DNA from: Bradyrhizobium commune
Lineage (GTDB): Bacteria; Pseudomonadota; Alphaproteobacteria; Rhizobiales; Xanthobacteraceae
NCBI RefSeq assembly: GCF_015624505.1
Contig: NZ_CP061379.1
Coordinates: forward strand, 5,704,001-5,768,000
Direction: 5' to 3'
Length of the DNA: 64,000 bases
Both the position numbers and the translations under genes were made by a program. Positions 17,442 to 26,535 of the stretch are shown here, in pieces; the stretch's first letter is position 1; every line of letters begins with the position of its first letter. A model generated the notes under the pieces. It had not been told where the DNA came from. It searched no databases and was given only the letters and a program-made list of their open reading frames with translations.

Positions 17442-18344
17442 TCATCTCACGGCCGGGAGGCCCGCAACGGCGGCAGACGTTGGATTGTTCAGACACTTCG
17501 GATGGCCGAAGCCACCGGCGCTCTGACCGACGCCGCCCTGGCCGTTGGGAACCTGTCCGGTCCCGCCGGTACCGTCCGCGTTGGCCGTGATATCAAAGAC
17601 GATATTGTCCGGGTGGGTCGCATCGGCAACGCCCTGGACGCCCTGCAGCTCATCAAATCCCAGCGCATGGCGAGCGCGCCAGGCGACCATATGGTCGGTG
17701 CAGGATGTATCGCCGCTCACACCGATGCCTCCCACCCTCTGTCCACCTTTGTAAAGTGCAAGCCCGCCGCCGAATACATTCACGCCGCCGATGCGCTTGC
17801 CAACCATCGGATCGGCGTTGGTGCCGAACGCCTGGCTGTTGGCGGGGGCCGAATTGAAATTCGCCTGAGTGAAGCCTCCAAAGCTCGGTTGATTGCCATA
17901 AGCCACGCCGGTATCGACCGGATTGCTGTGTTGTAGACCGTAGAGGCTGCCGCCAGGTTGAACTGCCGAGAACAGATTTGCCGTCGACAGCGCGAGGCCG
18001 GCCGGGAATGCACTGCCCGCAGGAGTGCTATTGTGGCCAAGGCTGAAATCGTTTGCCGTGTTGGCTTTCTGCGCGGAAATCACCCGGCTGCCGAGCCATT
18101 GTGACGTGAACTGGCTGCCGGAGAACGCGACCGCGCAAACCGTCCCATCGCGGTCGACAATCGTCCCCCACATGTGGAAGCCAAGTCCGCCATTGGGGCC
18201 CGTGGATGGCGTGATAGATCCAACCAGAGCCGATCGAAGCTGCGATAGATTGGGCAGAGACCCGCAGTCCGCCATGGCTGGGCTGGCGAGCACGCTAACA
18301 AGGGCGCTGACTGAATACGAAAACAGGCGTGGCCGAATATTCAT
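17442..18344 (-). CDS. Exported GlcG/HbpS-like heme-binding family protein
   Basis: A 300-residue protein with a signal peptide of about 25 residues ending SPAMA. The mature part resembles the GlcG/HbpS (DUF336) family: GGLALYKGGQRVGGIGVSGD followed by D-x-x-V-A-W-R-A-R. This copy is longer than usual, with a Gly/Asn/Ser-rich insertion around residues 90-180. The ATG at 18344 has AGAGGAG just upstream; an upstream start would disrupt the signal peptide. Homologues bind heme or are of unknown role in oxidative metabolism. It is a lone gene flanked on both sides by GGTGACAGTGCACT repeats. Confidence 0.78.
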   Translation of the reverse strand: MNIRPRLFSYSVSALVSVLASPAMADCGSLPNLSQLRSALVGSITPSTGPNGGLGFHMWGTIVDRDGTVCAVAFSGSQFTSQWLGSRVISAQKANTANDFSLGHNSTPAGSAFPAGLALSTANLFSAVQPGGSLYGLQHSNPVDTGVAYGNQPSFGGFTQANFNSAPANSQAFGTNADPMVGKRIGGVNVFGGGLALYKGGQRVGGIGVSGDTSCTDHMVAWRARHALGFDELQGVQGVADATHPDNIVFDITANADGTGGTGQVPNGQGGVGQSAGGFGHPKCLNNPTSAAVAGLPAVR

Positions 18345-18585
18345 TGGCTGCTCCTCTACTGATGAATCGGCGTTTTCTAAAAAAGATGCGTGTGGCCCCC
18401 TCATCAGTTTTCGTCTGAGAGATTGCTCGCGGGTTCACACCGCGTCAGCGATTTTACTGGGTCAATGCGTCTTACGTGTCACGCAACTGTAATCTCTCGA
18501 GCCGTGCGAACGACTGCTCGGCGAGATGTCGGCTGATCGAGCTTATCGAAGGCGTCGAATCGGAGAACTTGCTCAAACGTGCTAA

Positions 18586-18666
18586 ATTAAGGTGACAGTG
18601 CTGGACTGCACCCCTGAAGTGAGACACGACAATTACGGTGACAGTTTAGTGCACTGTCACCGTAAT
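18586..18666. repeat. GGTGACAGTGCAC palindromic repeat (right of GlcG-like gene)
   Basis: ATTAAGGTGACAGTG (18586-18600) is followed by a compact palindrome at 18632-18666: ATTACGGTGACAGT, TTAGTGC, ACTGTCACCGTAAT. It lies 8 bases downstream of the cca stop and might also terminate that transcript. The same motif occurs at 17257-17361. Confidence 0.8.
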
Positions 18667-18674
18667 TCCGTAAT

Positions 18675-19943
18675 TCAATTTTTCTGATCGCGGGCGACGC
18701 GTGCCGCAGCTTGATCGGCGATGGAAGCGAGTGCGGCTTGGTCCAGTGGAAAATCCGCCGCAAGCCAAGCGTCCTCGGCCAATGTCAAGACATGTCCGAG
18801 CGCAGGCCCCTCGGCCATGCCGCGCGCGATGAAGTCGGCGGCCTTCAGCGGGAATTTCGGCGCGGTCCAGCTTTGCGGTAATTCCGCGAGCTCGCGCCAG
18901 CGCGACGAGGTCATGTCGCCGCCGGCCCGCGCCCAGGCCAGCAGCACGCGATCGTGATAGCGATCAGTGCCGAGACGATACAGCAGCCGGCGTGCATTGG
19001 CCTCGTCCTTGGTGGGGAAGCGCCACCAGCGATGGCCCATCGAATCCAGCGCCTTGGCTTCGGCATTGGAGAGCCTCAAGCGGGTCGCGACGCGCTTGGC
19101 GTCTTCGGTCACGGCCACCGTCAGCGCAGCCAGCCGGCGCGTGGGACTTGCCGGCAGATCGAGCGCGCGCTCGATCGCGATCATCGCGGTCAGCGGCCCG
19201 GCGTAGGCGACACCGCCGATCAGCAGTTGCAGCAATCCGGCATCGACCATCGCAAGCACTGCCACGGATGCGCCGCCCGCCACCAGCAATTTCAGCATCT
19301 CCATGCGCACGCGTTCGGCCGACAGCGTCGCAAGGCCGGCACGGCCGCGAATGCAGGCGAGATAGCCGTCGCGATCGGGATCGCCGGCGCCGAACGCGGC
19401 GTGGATGCGGAAGAAGCGCAGGATGCGCAAATAATCTTCGGCGATGCGCTGGTCGGGATCGCCGATGAAGCGCACGCGGCGCGCTTTGGCATCCGCGATG
19501 CCGCCGACGTAATCGTACACGACACCCGCTGCATCGACCGACAGGCCGTTCATCGTAAAATCGCGCCGCTCGGCGTCCTTCACCCAGTCGCGGCCGAACA
19601 CGACCCTGGCCTTGCGGCCGAAGGTTTCGGTGTCCTCGCGCAGCGTCGTGACCTCGTAGGGCTCGCCGTCGATGACGAGCGTGATGGTGCCGTGGTCGAT
19701 GCCGGTCGGCACGCTCTTGATACCCGCTGCCTTGGCGCGCCGTATCACCTCCTCGGGCAAGGCCGTGGTCGCGATATCCATGTCACCCGGCGGCAGATCG
19801 AGCAGCGCGTTGCGGACCGTGCCGCCGACCACGCGCGCCTCCTCGCCGTCAGCATTGAGCAGCTGCAGGACGCGCGCGGCCCCGCCCGAAATCAGCCAGG
19901 GCGCATCGGCAAGGACCGGCTCAAGGATCGGCTCCGCGCTCAT
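18675..19943 (-). CDS. cca: CCA tRNA nucleotidyltransferase / poly(A) polymerase family
   Basis: A 422-residue class II nucleotidyltransferase. The catalytic core is GGTVRNALLDLPPGDMDIATTA with Asp pair D-M-D, followed by the RRDFTMNGLSVD motif and the neck-domain RRVRFIGDPDQRIAEDYLRILRFFRIHA. In alphaproteobacteria this type adds CCA to tRNA 3' ends. The ATG at 19943 has AAGGG upstream; a longer reading frame would overlap the preceding gene. It is the last gene of a four-gene minus-strand operon (DUF1285, NUDIX, DUF6111, cca). Confidence 0.92.
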   Translation of the reverse strand: MSAEPILEPVLADAPWLISGGAARVLQLLNADGEEARVVGGTVRNALLDLPPGDMDIATTALPEEVIRRAKAAGIKSVPTGIDHGTITLVIDGEPYEVTTLREDTETFGRKARVVFGRDWVKDAERRDFTMNGLSVDAAGVVYDYVGGIADAKARRVRFIGDPDQRIAEDYLRILRFFRIHAAFGAGDPDRDGYLACIRGRAGLATLSAERVRMEMLKLLVAGGASVAVLAMVDAGLLQLLIGGVAYAGPLTAMIAIERALDLPASPTRRLAALTVAVTEDAKRVATRLRLSNAEAKALDSMGHRWWRFPTKDEANARRLLYRLGTDRYHDRVLLAWARAGGDMTSSRWRELAELPQSWTAPKFPLKAADFIARGMAEGPALGHVLTLAEDAWLAADFPLDQAALASIADQAAARVARDQKN

Positions 19944-19968
19944 CGTCCGGCCCTTATCATCTTTCCAT

Positions 19969-20232
19969 TCAGCTTTCCCTGCCCGGCACGAGCTTGCCGT
20001 TCTCGATATGGGCGGGAATGTAGGTCGAGTTCGGCGCGGCGCCGGAGAAATGCGCGAGCCCAATCAGCCCGCCGATGACCAGCACGAGCGCCACAAGGAT
20101 CAGGCGCGCGACGATGGTGATCGGCCAGGACGATTGCACGAACAGGCCGGACCGGGTGGCGGCCAGAAACAGCGCATAGACGGCAAAGGGGATGAGGAAG
20201 ATTCCGATCTCGGTCAGAACCGGCCGGATCAC
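19969..20232 (-). CDS. DUF6111 small membrane protein
   Basis: An 87-residue protein with two predicted transmembrane helices (about residues 8-28 and 38-62) and a short conserved-looking C-terminus (STYIPAHIENGKLVPG). It matches the DUF6111 family that accompanies NUDIX and cca genes in Rhizobiales. It overlaps the NUDIX gene by four bases (ATGA) and precedes cca by 25 bases. Function unknown. Confidence 0.82.
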   Translation of the reverse strand: MIRPVLTEIGIFLIPFAVYALFLAATRSGLFVQSSWPITIVARLILVALVLVIGGLIGLAHFSGAAPNSTYIPAHIENGKLVPGRES

Positions 20233-20900
20233 GACGAATAAATCCGCTCATACAGCACACGCAGCATTCCGGCCGTCGCACCCCAGATGTAGCGCTCCGC
20301 AAACGGCATCGCGTAATAGGACCGCTCCATGCCGCGGAATTCCTTGCTGTGCATCTGGTGGTTCGCCGGATTCATCAGGAAGGATAGCGGCACTTCGAAT
20401 GCGTCATCAACCTCGGAATGGTTGATCGTCAGTTGAAAACCCGGCCTGACCTTCGCGACCGTCGGCAGGATGCGGAAGCCGAAGCCGGTGCCGTAGAGAT
20501 CGAGATAGCCGATCGGCTCGACGAAGTCGCGCGACAGCCCGACCTCCTCCTCGGCCTCGCGCAGCGCCGCATCGAGCGGCGAGGCGTCGGTCGCGTCGAT
20601 CTTGCCGCCAGGAAAGGCGATCTGGCCGGCATGGTCGTTGAGATGCGCCGAGCGCTGCGTCAGCAGGATGGTCGGCTCGGGACGGTCGACCACTGCAATC
20701 AGCACCGCTGCGGGGCGCACCGGCTGCTCGCGCGCGATGATCTCGAGCATCCGGTCGGTGCCGGGATCGCCCGAGGCCGGAATGATGTTGGGGTCATAGA
20801 GGCCGGGCGGCACGTCGAAGCCGAGCTTCGCGCGTGTGCGGGCGAAGAAATCCGCCGCTCCGACCGCGACGGGCTCGTTCCTCAGAATGGGCTTGTTCAA
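20229..20900 (-). CDS. NUDIX hydrolase, CoA pyrophosphatase type
   Basis: A 223-residue NUDIX enzyme. The Nudix box is GGKIDATDASPLDAALREAE followed by EEVGL. Upstream TQRSAHLNDHAGQIAFPGGK is the signature of the CoA/acyl-CoA pyrophosphatase group (NudL, UPF0035), which cleaves CoA to 4'-phosphopantetheine and 3',5'-ADP. Start and stop overlap by four bases with both neighbours, so it is tightly coupled in the operon. Confidence 0.92.
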   Translation of the reverse strand: MNKPILRNEPVAVGAADFFARTRAKLGFDVPPGLYDPNIIPASGDPGTDRMLEIIAREQPVRPAAVLIAVVDRPEPTILLTQRSAHLNDHAGQIAFPGGKIDATDASPLDAALREAEEEVGLSRDFVEPIGYLDLYGTGFGFRILPTVAKVRPGFQLTINHSEVDDAFEVPLSFLMNPANHQMHSKEFRGMERSYYAMPFAERYIWGATAGMLRVLYERIYSS

Positions 20901-21508
20901 AGCGCGGCCCTCACCTGCTCCGCGTCGGCCATGGCGAAGAATTCGCCGGCCGACTCGACGCCGAACATCGGCTGGCCATCGACCATCCGCTCCTCGCCCA
21001 TGTCAACCAGATCGTAATAGAGCGCGCGGGTGACCTTGGCCCAGAGATCTGCACGGACATGCAGATAGGGTGTCAGCCCGCCATCCGCCGCCTGCGCGAA
21101 GCGCAGCCGGTGCGCGGCGTCGCAGGCGACCCAGTCGTCGACATTGGTGCGGAAGCGCAGCACGCGATGGTTGTCCTCGCTGTCCTCTCGCATCTCGACC
21201 GCCATGAAGGGCGCGTCGTCGACGCGGATGCCGACCTTCTCCACGGGCGTGACGAGAAAATGCTTATCGCCTTCGCGCTTCAGGATGGTCGAGAACAGGC
21301 GCACCAGCGGCGCGCGCCCGATTGGCGTGCCCATGTAGTACCATGTACCATCCGAAGCGATTCGAATGTCGAGATCGCCGCAAAACGGCGGATTCCACAG
21401 ATGCACCGGAGGCAGGCCCTTTTTGGCGCCTTCGGCACTGGCAGCACTTTTGGCGGCGGCAGTCAGCCCCTCAAGACCGTGATCGGTACTCTGCCCTTGG
21501 TTCGCCAT
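20897..21508 (-). CDS. DUF1285 domain protein
   Basis: A 203-residue soluble protein. PPVHLWNPPFCGDLDIRIASDGTWYYMGTPIGR at about residues 33-65 is the conserved start of DUF1285, and the rest fits that family to the end (about 200 residues). Function is unknown. It is the first gene of the operon with NUDIX, DUF6111 and cca. The ATG at 21508 is used; another ATG seven codons upstream cannot be excluded. The 267 bases up to moxR hold the divergent promoters. Confidence 0.88.
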   Translation of the reverse strand: MANQGQSTDHGLEGLTAAAKSAASAEGAKKGLPPVHLWNPPFCGDLDIRIASDGTWYYMGTPIGRAPLVRLFSTILKREGDKHFLVTPVEKVGIRVDDAPFMAVEMREDSEDNHRVLRFRTNVDDWVACDAAHRLRFAQAADGGLTPYLHVRADLWAKVTRALYYDLVDMGEERMVDGQPMFGVESAGEFFAMADAEQVRAAL

Positions 21509-21775
21509 GGTTTGCCCTGACTTTGTCATTTGGCACGATGCTATTTGGCACGATTGGTGCAGGTCTAAATTGTACTTTGGCGAGCGGTTCCATCCCCGGA
21601 TTAGTCCGGTGTGGAGTTCGCCACTTCGTGATGCCCTACATACCCTTAAGCCGATAAGGTGGGGATAGCTTAATTCAACGAATACATGGCGTTCCTGCAA
21701 GCCTAGCATAGGGCCCATGGGGTGAGTTGAGGTGACGACGCAAGAAAGCCGCGTGCAGGCTGAAGGAGCTAACGG

Positions 21776-22774
21776 ATGGCGGAAAGTGTCGAGAAGCTCG
21801 AAGACGGCATCGTCCGTTCGGCCGAGCAGGTATCGGGTCAGGTACGCGCGGCGAAGGAGGCGATCGCCTCCGTGATCTTCGGCCAGGACCGCGTGATCGA
21901 GAACACGCTGGTCACAATCCTCTCCGGCGGCCATGCGCTCTTGATCGGCGTGCCCGGCCTCGCCAAGACCAAGCTGGTCGAGACGCTCGGCGTCACGCTC
22001 GGTCTCGATGCCAAGCGCATCCAGTTCACACCCGATCTGATGCCGTCGGACATTCTCGGCGCCGAAGTGCTCGACGAGAGCACCGCGGGAAAACGCGCCT
22101 TCCGCTTCATCTCCGGCCCGGTGTTCGCGCAGCTGTTGATGGCCGACGAGATCAACCGCGCCAGCCCGCGCACGCAATCGGCGCTGTTGCAGGCGATGCA
22201 GGAGCAGCACATCACCGTCGCCGGCGCGCGCCACGATCTGCCGAAGCCGTTCCATGTGCTCGCGACGCAAAACCCGCTGGAGCAGGAAGGCACCTATCCG
22301 CTGCCCGAGGCGCAGCTCGACCGCTTCCTGATGGAGATCGACGTCGACTATCCCGATCGCGATGCCGAGCGCCGCATCCTGTTCGAGACCACCGGCGCCG
22401 ACGAGACGCTGGCGAAGGGCTCGATGACCGCGGATGCGCTGATCACGGCGCAGCGGCTGGTGCGCCGCCTGCCGGTCGGTGACTCCGTCGTCGAAGCGAT
22501 CCTGTCGCTGGTGCGCTCGGCCCGTCCGGGTCCTGACAGCGGCGAGGCCGGCAAGTTCATCGCCTGGGGCCCCGGCCCGCGCGCCAGCCAATCCCTGATG
22601 CTCGCGGTGCGCGCCCGCGCGCTGATCGACGGACGTCTCGCGCCGTCGGTCGACGACGTGCTCGACCTCGCCGAGCCGATCCTGAAGCACCGCATGGCGC
22701 TGACCTTCCAGGCGCGCGCCGAGGGCCGCACGATTCCGGACGTGATCCGGCAATTGAAGACACGGATCGGTTGA
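21776..22774 (+). CDS. MoxR-family AAA ATPase
   Basis: A 332-residue AAA+ ATPase. Walker A is GVPGLAKTK, Walker B LLMADEINRASPRTQSALLQAMQE, and sensor 1 LATQNPLEQEGTYPLPEAQLDRF. MoxR proteins act as chaperones for vWA-domain partners during maturation of complexes. It starts an operon with a DUF58 protein, a BatA/DUF4159 protein and a large membrane protein; stop and next start overlap (TGATG). AAGGAG lies upstream of the ATG. Confidence 0.93.
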   Translation: MAESVEKLEDGIVRSAEQVSGQVRAAKEAIASVIFGQDRVIENTLVTILSGGHALLIGVPGLAKTKLVETLGVTLGLDAKRIQFTPDLMPSDILGAEVLDESTAGKRAFRFISGPVFAQLLMADEINRASPRTQSALLQAMQEQHITVAGARHDLPKPFHVLATQNPLEQEGTYPLPEAQLDRFLMEIDVDYPDRDAERRILFETTGADETLAKGSMTADALITAQRLVRRLPVGDSVVEAILSLVRSARPGPDSGEAGKFIAWGPGPRASQSLMLAVRARALIDGRLAPSVDDVLDLAEPILKHRMALTFQARAEGRTIPDVIRQLKTRIG

Positions 22775-23718
22775 TGGCCGCAGACACCGGGCACACGGCG
22801 AAGGAGATCATCGCGATCCGACGTGCCGATGGCGAAAGCCGTACGCTCGCCGCTTCGCTGCCGCGCCTGGTGCTCGAGGCCCGCCGCATCGCCGCCAACG
22901 TCATCCACGGCCTGCACGGCCGCCGACGCGCCGGCTCCGGCGAAAATTTCTGGCAATACCGGCGCTTCGTCTCGGGCGAGCCGGCGCAGAACGTCGACTG
23001 GCGGCGCTCGGCGCGCGACGACCATCTCTATGTCCGCGAGCTCGAATGGGAAGCCTCGCACACGGTCTGGATCTGGCCCGACCGCTCGCCGTCGATGGCC
23101 TTCGCATCGAAGACCGCGCGCGAGTCCAAACTGGAGCGCACGCTGATCGTCGCCTTTGCACTGGCCGAGCTCTTGGTCGCGGGCGGCGAGCGCGTCGGCA
23201 TTCCCGGCCTGATGGCGCCGACCACAAGCCGCAGCATCATCGACAAGATGGCGCAGGCGATGCTGCACGACGATGCCGACCGGCTGAGCCTGCCGCCGTC
23301 CTTCGTCCCGGCGGCGCTCGCCGAGACGATCGTGCTGTCGGATTTCTGGTCGCCGATTGAAGAGATAAAGGCGACGCTCGCAGGGCTGTCCGGCTCCGGC
23401 GCGCATGGCACGCTGGTGCAGATCGTCGATCCCGCCGAAGAGAGCTTCCCTTATTCCGGCCGCGTCGAGTTCGTCGAGCCCGAGGGTTTTGGCGTGATCA
23501 CCGCCGGCCGCGCCGAAAGCTGGGCGCAGGATTACACCGCGCGGCTCGCGCTGCACCGCGACCAGATCCGCGCTGAGACCAACAAGCTCGACTGGCTGTT
23601 CACGACGCATGCGACCGACCGCTCGGCGGCCGAATTGCTGCTGTTCCTCCATGCCGGCATGCAGGTGAGCAAGTCGGGCGCCCGCACCACGGCGATCAAG
23701 GTGGGGCCGGCCGCATGA
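22774..23718 (+). CDS. DUF58 domain protein
   Basis: A 314-residue soluble protein with the DUF58 core GENFWQYRRFVSGEPAQNVDWRRSARDDHLYVRE (residues about 50-83). The family has a vWA-like fold and is regularly encoded next to moxR. Here the remainder keeps the alpha/beta repeats of the vWA fold. Start ATG overlaps the moxR stop and the stop overlaps the next start (ATGA), so translation is coupled. Role: probable client or partner of the MoxR chaperone. Confidence 0.9.
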   Translation: MAADTGHTAKEIIAIRRADGESRTLAASLPRLVLEARRIAANVIHGLHGRRRAGSGENFWQYRRFVSGEPAQNVDWRRSARDDHLYVRELEWEASHTVWIWPDRSPSMAFASKTARESKLERTLIVAFALAELLVAGGERVGIPGLMAPTTSRSIIDKMAQAMLHDDADRLSLPPSFVPAALAETIVLSDFWSPIEEIKATLAGLSGSGAHGTLVQIVDPAEESFPYSGRVEFVEPEGFGVITAGRAESWAQDYTARLALHRDQIRAETNKLDWLFTTHATDRSAAELLLFLHAGMQVSKSGARTTAIKVGPAA

Positions 23719-26528
23719 TGGGATTGCCGCTCGCCTTCACCGAACCGCTGCTCCTGATCGGGCTCGTCAGCCTCCCGGTGCTGTGGTGGCTCTTGCGCGT
23801 GATGCCGCCGCGGCCGCGCCGCATCGAGTTTCCGCCGACACGGCTGTTGTTCGACATCGCGCCGAGGGAAGAGACGCCGTCGCGGACGCCGTGGTGGCTG
23901 ACCGCGCTGCGCCTGCTGGCTGCGGCGCTCGTCATCTTCGCCGCCGCCGGCCCGATCTGGAATCCGCAGACCGGCCTCGCCTCCAGCAAGGTACCGTTGA
24001 TGATCATGCTCGACGACGGCTGGAGCGCGGCCTCGAACTGGGACACCAGGATCAGGGCCGCCGACGAGCTGATCGCCAACGCCGACAACGACCGCCGCGC
24101 GATCGCGCTGGTGCCGCTGTCCGAGCCGAACCGCGACATCACGCTGATGCCGGCGGGCGCGGCGCGCGTCGCGCTGCGCCAGCTCTCGCCAAAACCCTAT
24201 TCGATCGACCGCGTCGATACGCTCACCGCGATCGACCGTTTCCTGAAGACGACCGGCGATTGCGAGATCGCCTGGCTGTCGGATGGCGTCGACACCGGCC
24301 GCGGCGAAGAGTTCGTGCAGGGCCTCGGCAAGACCATCGGCGATCGCAGCCTGACCTTGTTCGAAGGCGGCACCTCCTCCCCGATGGCGCTGGTCGCCGC
24401 CGAGAACGCCGCCGCCAAGATGACGGTGAAGGTGCTGCGCGCCGACAGCGGCATCGCGACGGGAATCGTTCGGGCGCTGGACCAGAAGGCCTCGCCGATC
24501 GGCGAGGCGCGCTTCACGTTCGGACCGCAGGACAAGGAGACCGAGGCGGCGTTCGACCTGCCGGTCGAGCTGCGCAACGACATCTCCCGGCTCGAAATCT
24601 CCGGTGAGCGTTCGGCCGGCGCGGTGCAGTTGCTCGACAAGCGCTGGCGCCGCCGCGCCATCGGCATCGTCTCGGGCGCGAGCAGCGAGACCGCGCAGCC
24701 GCTGCTGGCGCCGACCTTCTACCTCACCCGCGCGCTATCGCCGTTCGCCGACGTGCGGCTCGCCGACAAGGGCTCGCCGCAGCAGGGCATCACGCAATTT
24801 CTGGACCAGAAGCTGCCGATGATCATCCTGGCCGATGTCGGCACCGTCGCCCCCGAGTTGCGCGAGCGTCTCAACGCCTGGATCGACCAGGGCGGCGTGC
24901 TGGTGCGGTTCGCAGGGCCCCGGCTGGCGCAGGCCGAGGACGATCTCGTGCCGGTCAAGCTGCGCAAGGGCGGCCGTACGCTCGGCGGCAGCCTGACCTG
25001 GGAGAAGCCGCAACACCTCGCCTCCTTCACCGCGGACGGCCCGTTCGCCGGCGTCGTGGTCCCCAAGGACGTCACCGTGAACCGGCAGGTGCTGGCCGAG
25101 CCCGACGCCGTGCTCGCCACCAAGAGCTGGGCCTCGCTCGAAGACGGCACGCCTCTCGTGACCGGCGAGCATCGCGGCAAGGGGCTGGTCAGCCTGTTCC
25201 ATGTCAGCGCGGACATGCGCTGGTCCGATCTGCCGATGTCGGGCACCTTCGTCGAAATGCTCAGGCGAGTGGTCGACATGTCCGGCTACACGTCCAAACC
25301 CGGCGCCGGTGTCGCCGCTGAGGCGAGCGCCGAGACGCTGGCGCCGCTGCACATGCTCGACGGCTTCGGTGCCTTTGGCCCGCCGCCTTCCACCGCCAAG
25401 CCGCTGACGGCTGATTATCGTGACCGCGCCACGCCGGACCATCCGCCCGGCTTCTACGGTCCGGCAGAAGGACCGCTCGCCGTGAACACGCTCGCTAGCG
25501 CCGACCGCATCGCCCCGCTCGACACCTCGGGCCTGCGCGCCCGGCACGCCACCTACACCAACGCCGAGCCGCGCGACTTGCGCGGATGGCTCTTGTCGAC
25601 ATCGCTCGCGCTGTTCCTGATCGACGCCATCATCGTCGCGCTGCTCGGCGGCGGTCTCGCCGCACTGCTGCGCCGCCGCGCCGCGCCCGCCATGATCCTG
25701 CTCGGGCTGGTGCTCGCGGGCGCGCTGGCGCTTGCGCCGACGCCGTCTCGCGCCGACAGCGCCGCAGACGATTTCGCGATGAAGTCGACGTCGCAGACCC
25801 GTCTCGCCTATGTCGTCACCGGCAATGCCGACGTCGATTCCATCGTCAAGGCCGGCATGTCCGGCCTGACGCTGTTCCTGGCGCAGCGCACCGCGCTCGA
25901 GGCCGGCGACCCCGTCGGGGTCGATCCCGCGCGCGACGAGCTCGCCTTCTTCCCGCTGATCTACTGGCCGATCGTGCCGGGCCAGCCGAAGCCGCCGCAG
26001 GACGCCATCAACAAGATCGACGCCTATATGAAGCAGGGCGGCACCGTGATCTTCGACACCCGCGACGCGGTCGAGGCACCGCCCGGCGAGAACGGCGCCT
26101 CGCAGACGCCGGCCATGCAGTCGTTGCGCGAAATCCTGTCCTCGCTCGACGTGCCTGAGCTCGAACCGGTGCCGCGCGAGCACGTGCTGACGAAAACCTT
26201 CTATCTGCTGCGCGACTTCCCTGGCCGCTTCAATTCGGGCCAGACCTGGGTCGAGACCCTGCCGCGCGACGACGACGACGAGAGCGCGCAGAAGCCCGCG
26301 CGCGGCGGCGACGGCGTCTCGCCGATCATCATCACCTCGAACGACCTCGCCGGTGCCTGGGCGATCCGTCCCGACGGCCAGCCAATGCTGCCGCTGACGC
26401 CGGGCGAGCCGCGCCAGCGGGAATTCGCCTACCGCGCCGGCGTCAACATCGTGATGTACACGCTGACCGGCAATTACAAGGCCGACCAGGTGCACGCACC
26501 GGCGCTCATAGAGCGTCTCGGCCAATAG
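23715..26528 (+). CDS. BatA-like / DUF4159 membrane protein
   Basis: A 937-residue membrane protein. The N-terminus has the two membrane helices of the BatA (aerotolerance) N-terminal domain, then a vWA-like domain with LMIMLDDGWSAASNWD in place of the D-x-S-x-S metal motif, so the MIDAS is probably incomplete. A long periplasmic or cytoplasmic middle follows, two more helices around residues 625-680 with a cleavage-like ASRADS, and a C-terminal DUF4159 domain (about 700-930, AYMKQGGTVIFDTRD). It belongs to the MoxR operon. Function unknown; likely in envelope complex assembly or stress. Confidence 0.87.
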   Translation: MMGLPLAFTEPLLLIGLVSLPVLWWLLRVMPPRPRRIEFPPTRLLFDIAPREETPSRTPWWLTALRLLAAALVIFAAAGPIWNPQTGLASSKVPLMIMLDDGWSAASNWDTRIRAADELIANADNDRRAIALVPLSEPNRDITLMPAGAARVALRQLSPKPYSIDRVDTLTAIDRFLKTTGDCEIAWLSDGVDTGRGEEFVQGLGKTIGDRSLTLFEGGTSSPMALVAAENAAAKMTVKVLRADSGIATGIVRALDQKASPIGEARFTFGPQDKETEAAFDLPVELRNDISRLEISGERSAGAVQLLDKRWRRRAIGIVSGASSETAQPLLAPTFYLTRALSPFADVRLADKGSPQQGITQFLDQKLPMIILADVGTVAPELRERLNAWIDQGGVLVRFAGPRLAQAEDDLVPVKLRKGGRTLGGSLTWEKPQHLASFTADGPFAGVVVPKDVTVNRQVLAEPDAVLATKSWASLEDGTPLVTGEHRGKGLVSLFHVSADMRWSDLPMSGTFVEMLRRVVDMSGYTSKPGAGVAAEASAETLAPLHMLDGFGAFGPPPSTAKPLTADYRDRATPDHPPGFYGPAEGPLAVNTLASADRIAPLDTSGLRARHATYTNAEPRDLRGWLLSTSLALFLIDAIIVALLGGGLAALLRRRAAPAMILLGLVLAGALALAPTPSRADSAADDFAMKSTSQTRLAYVVTGNADVDSIVKAGMSGLTLFLAQRTALEAGDPVGVDPARDELAFFPLIYWPIVPGQPKPPQDAINKIDAYMKQGGTVIFDTRDAVEAPPGENGASQTPAMQSLREILSSLDVPELEPVPREHVLTKTFYLLRDFPGRFNSGQTWVETLPRDDDDESAQKPARGGDGVSPIIITSNDLAGAWAIRPDGQPMLPLTPGEPRQREFAYRAGVNIVMYTLTGNYKADQVHAPALIERLGQ

Positions 26529-26535
26529 GATCGAC

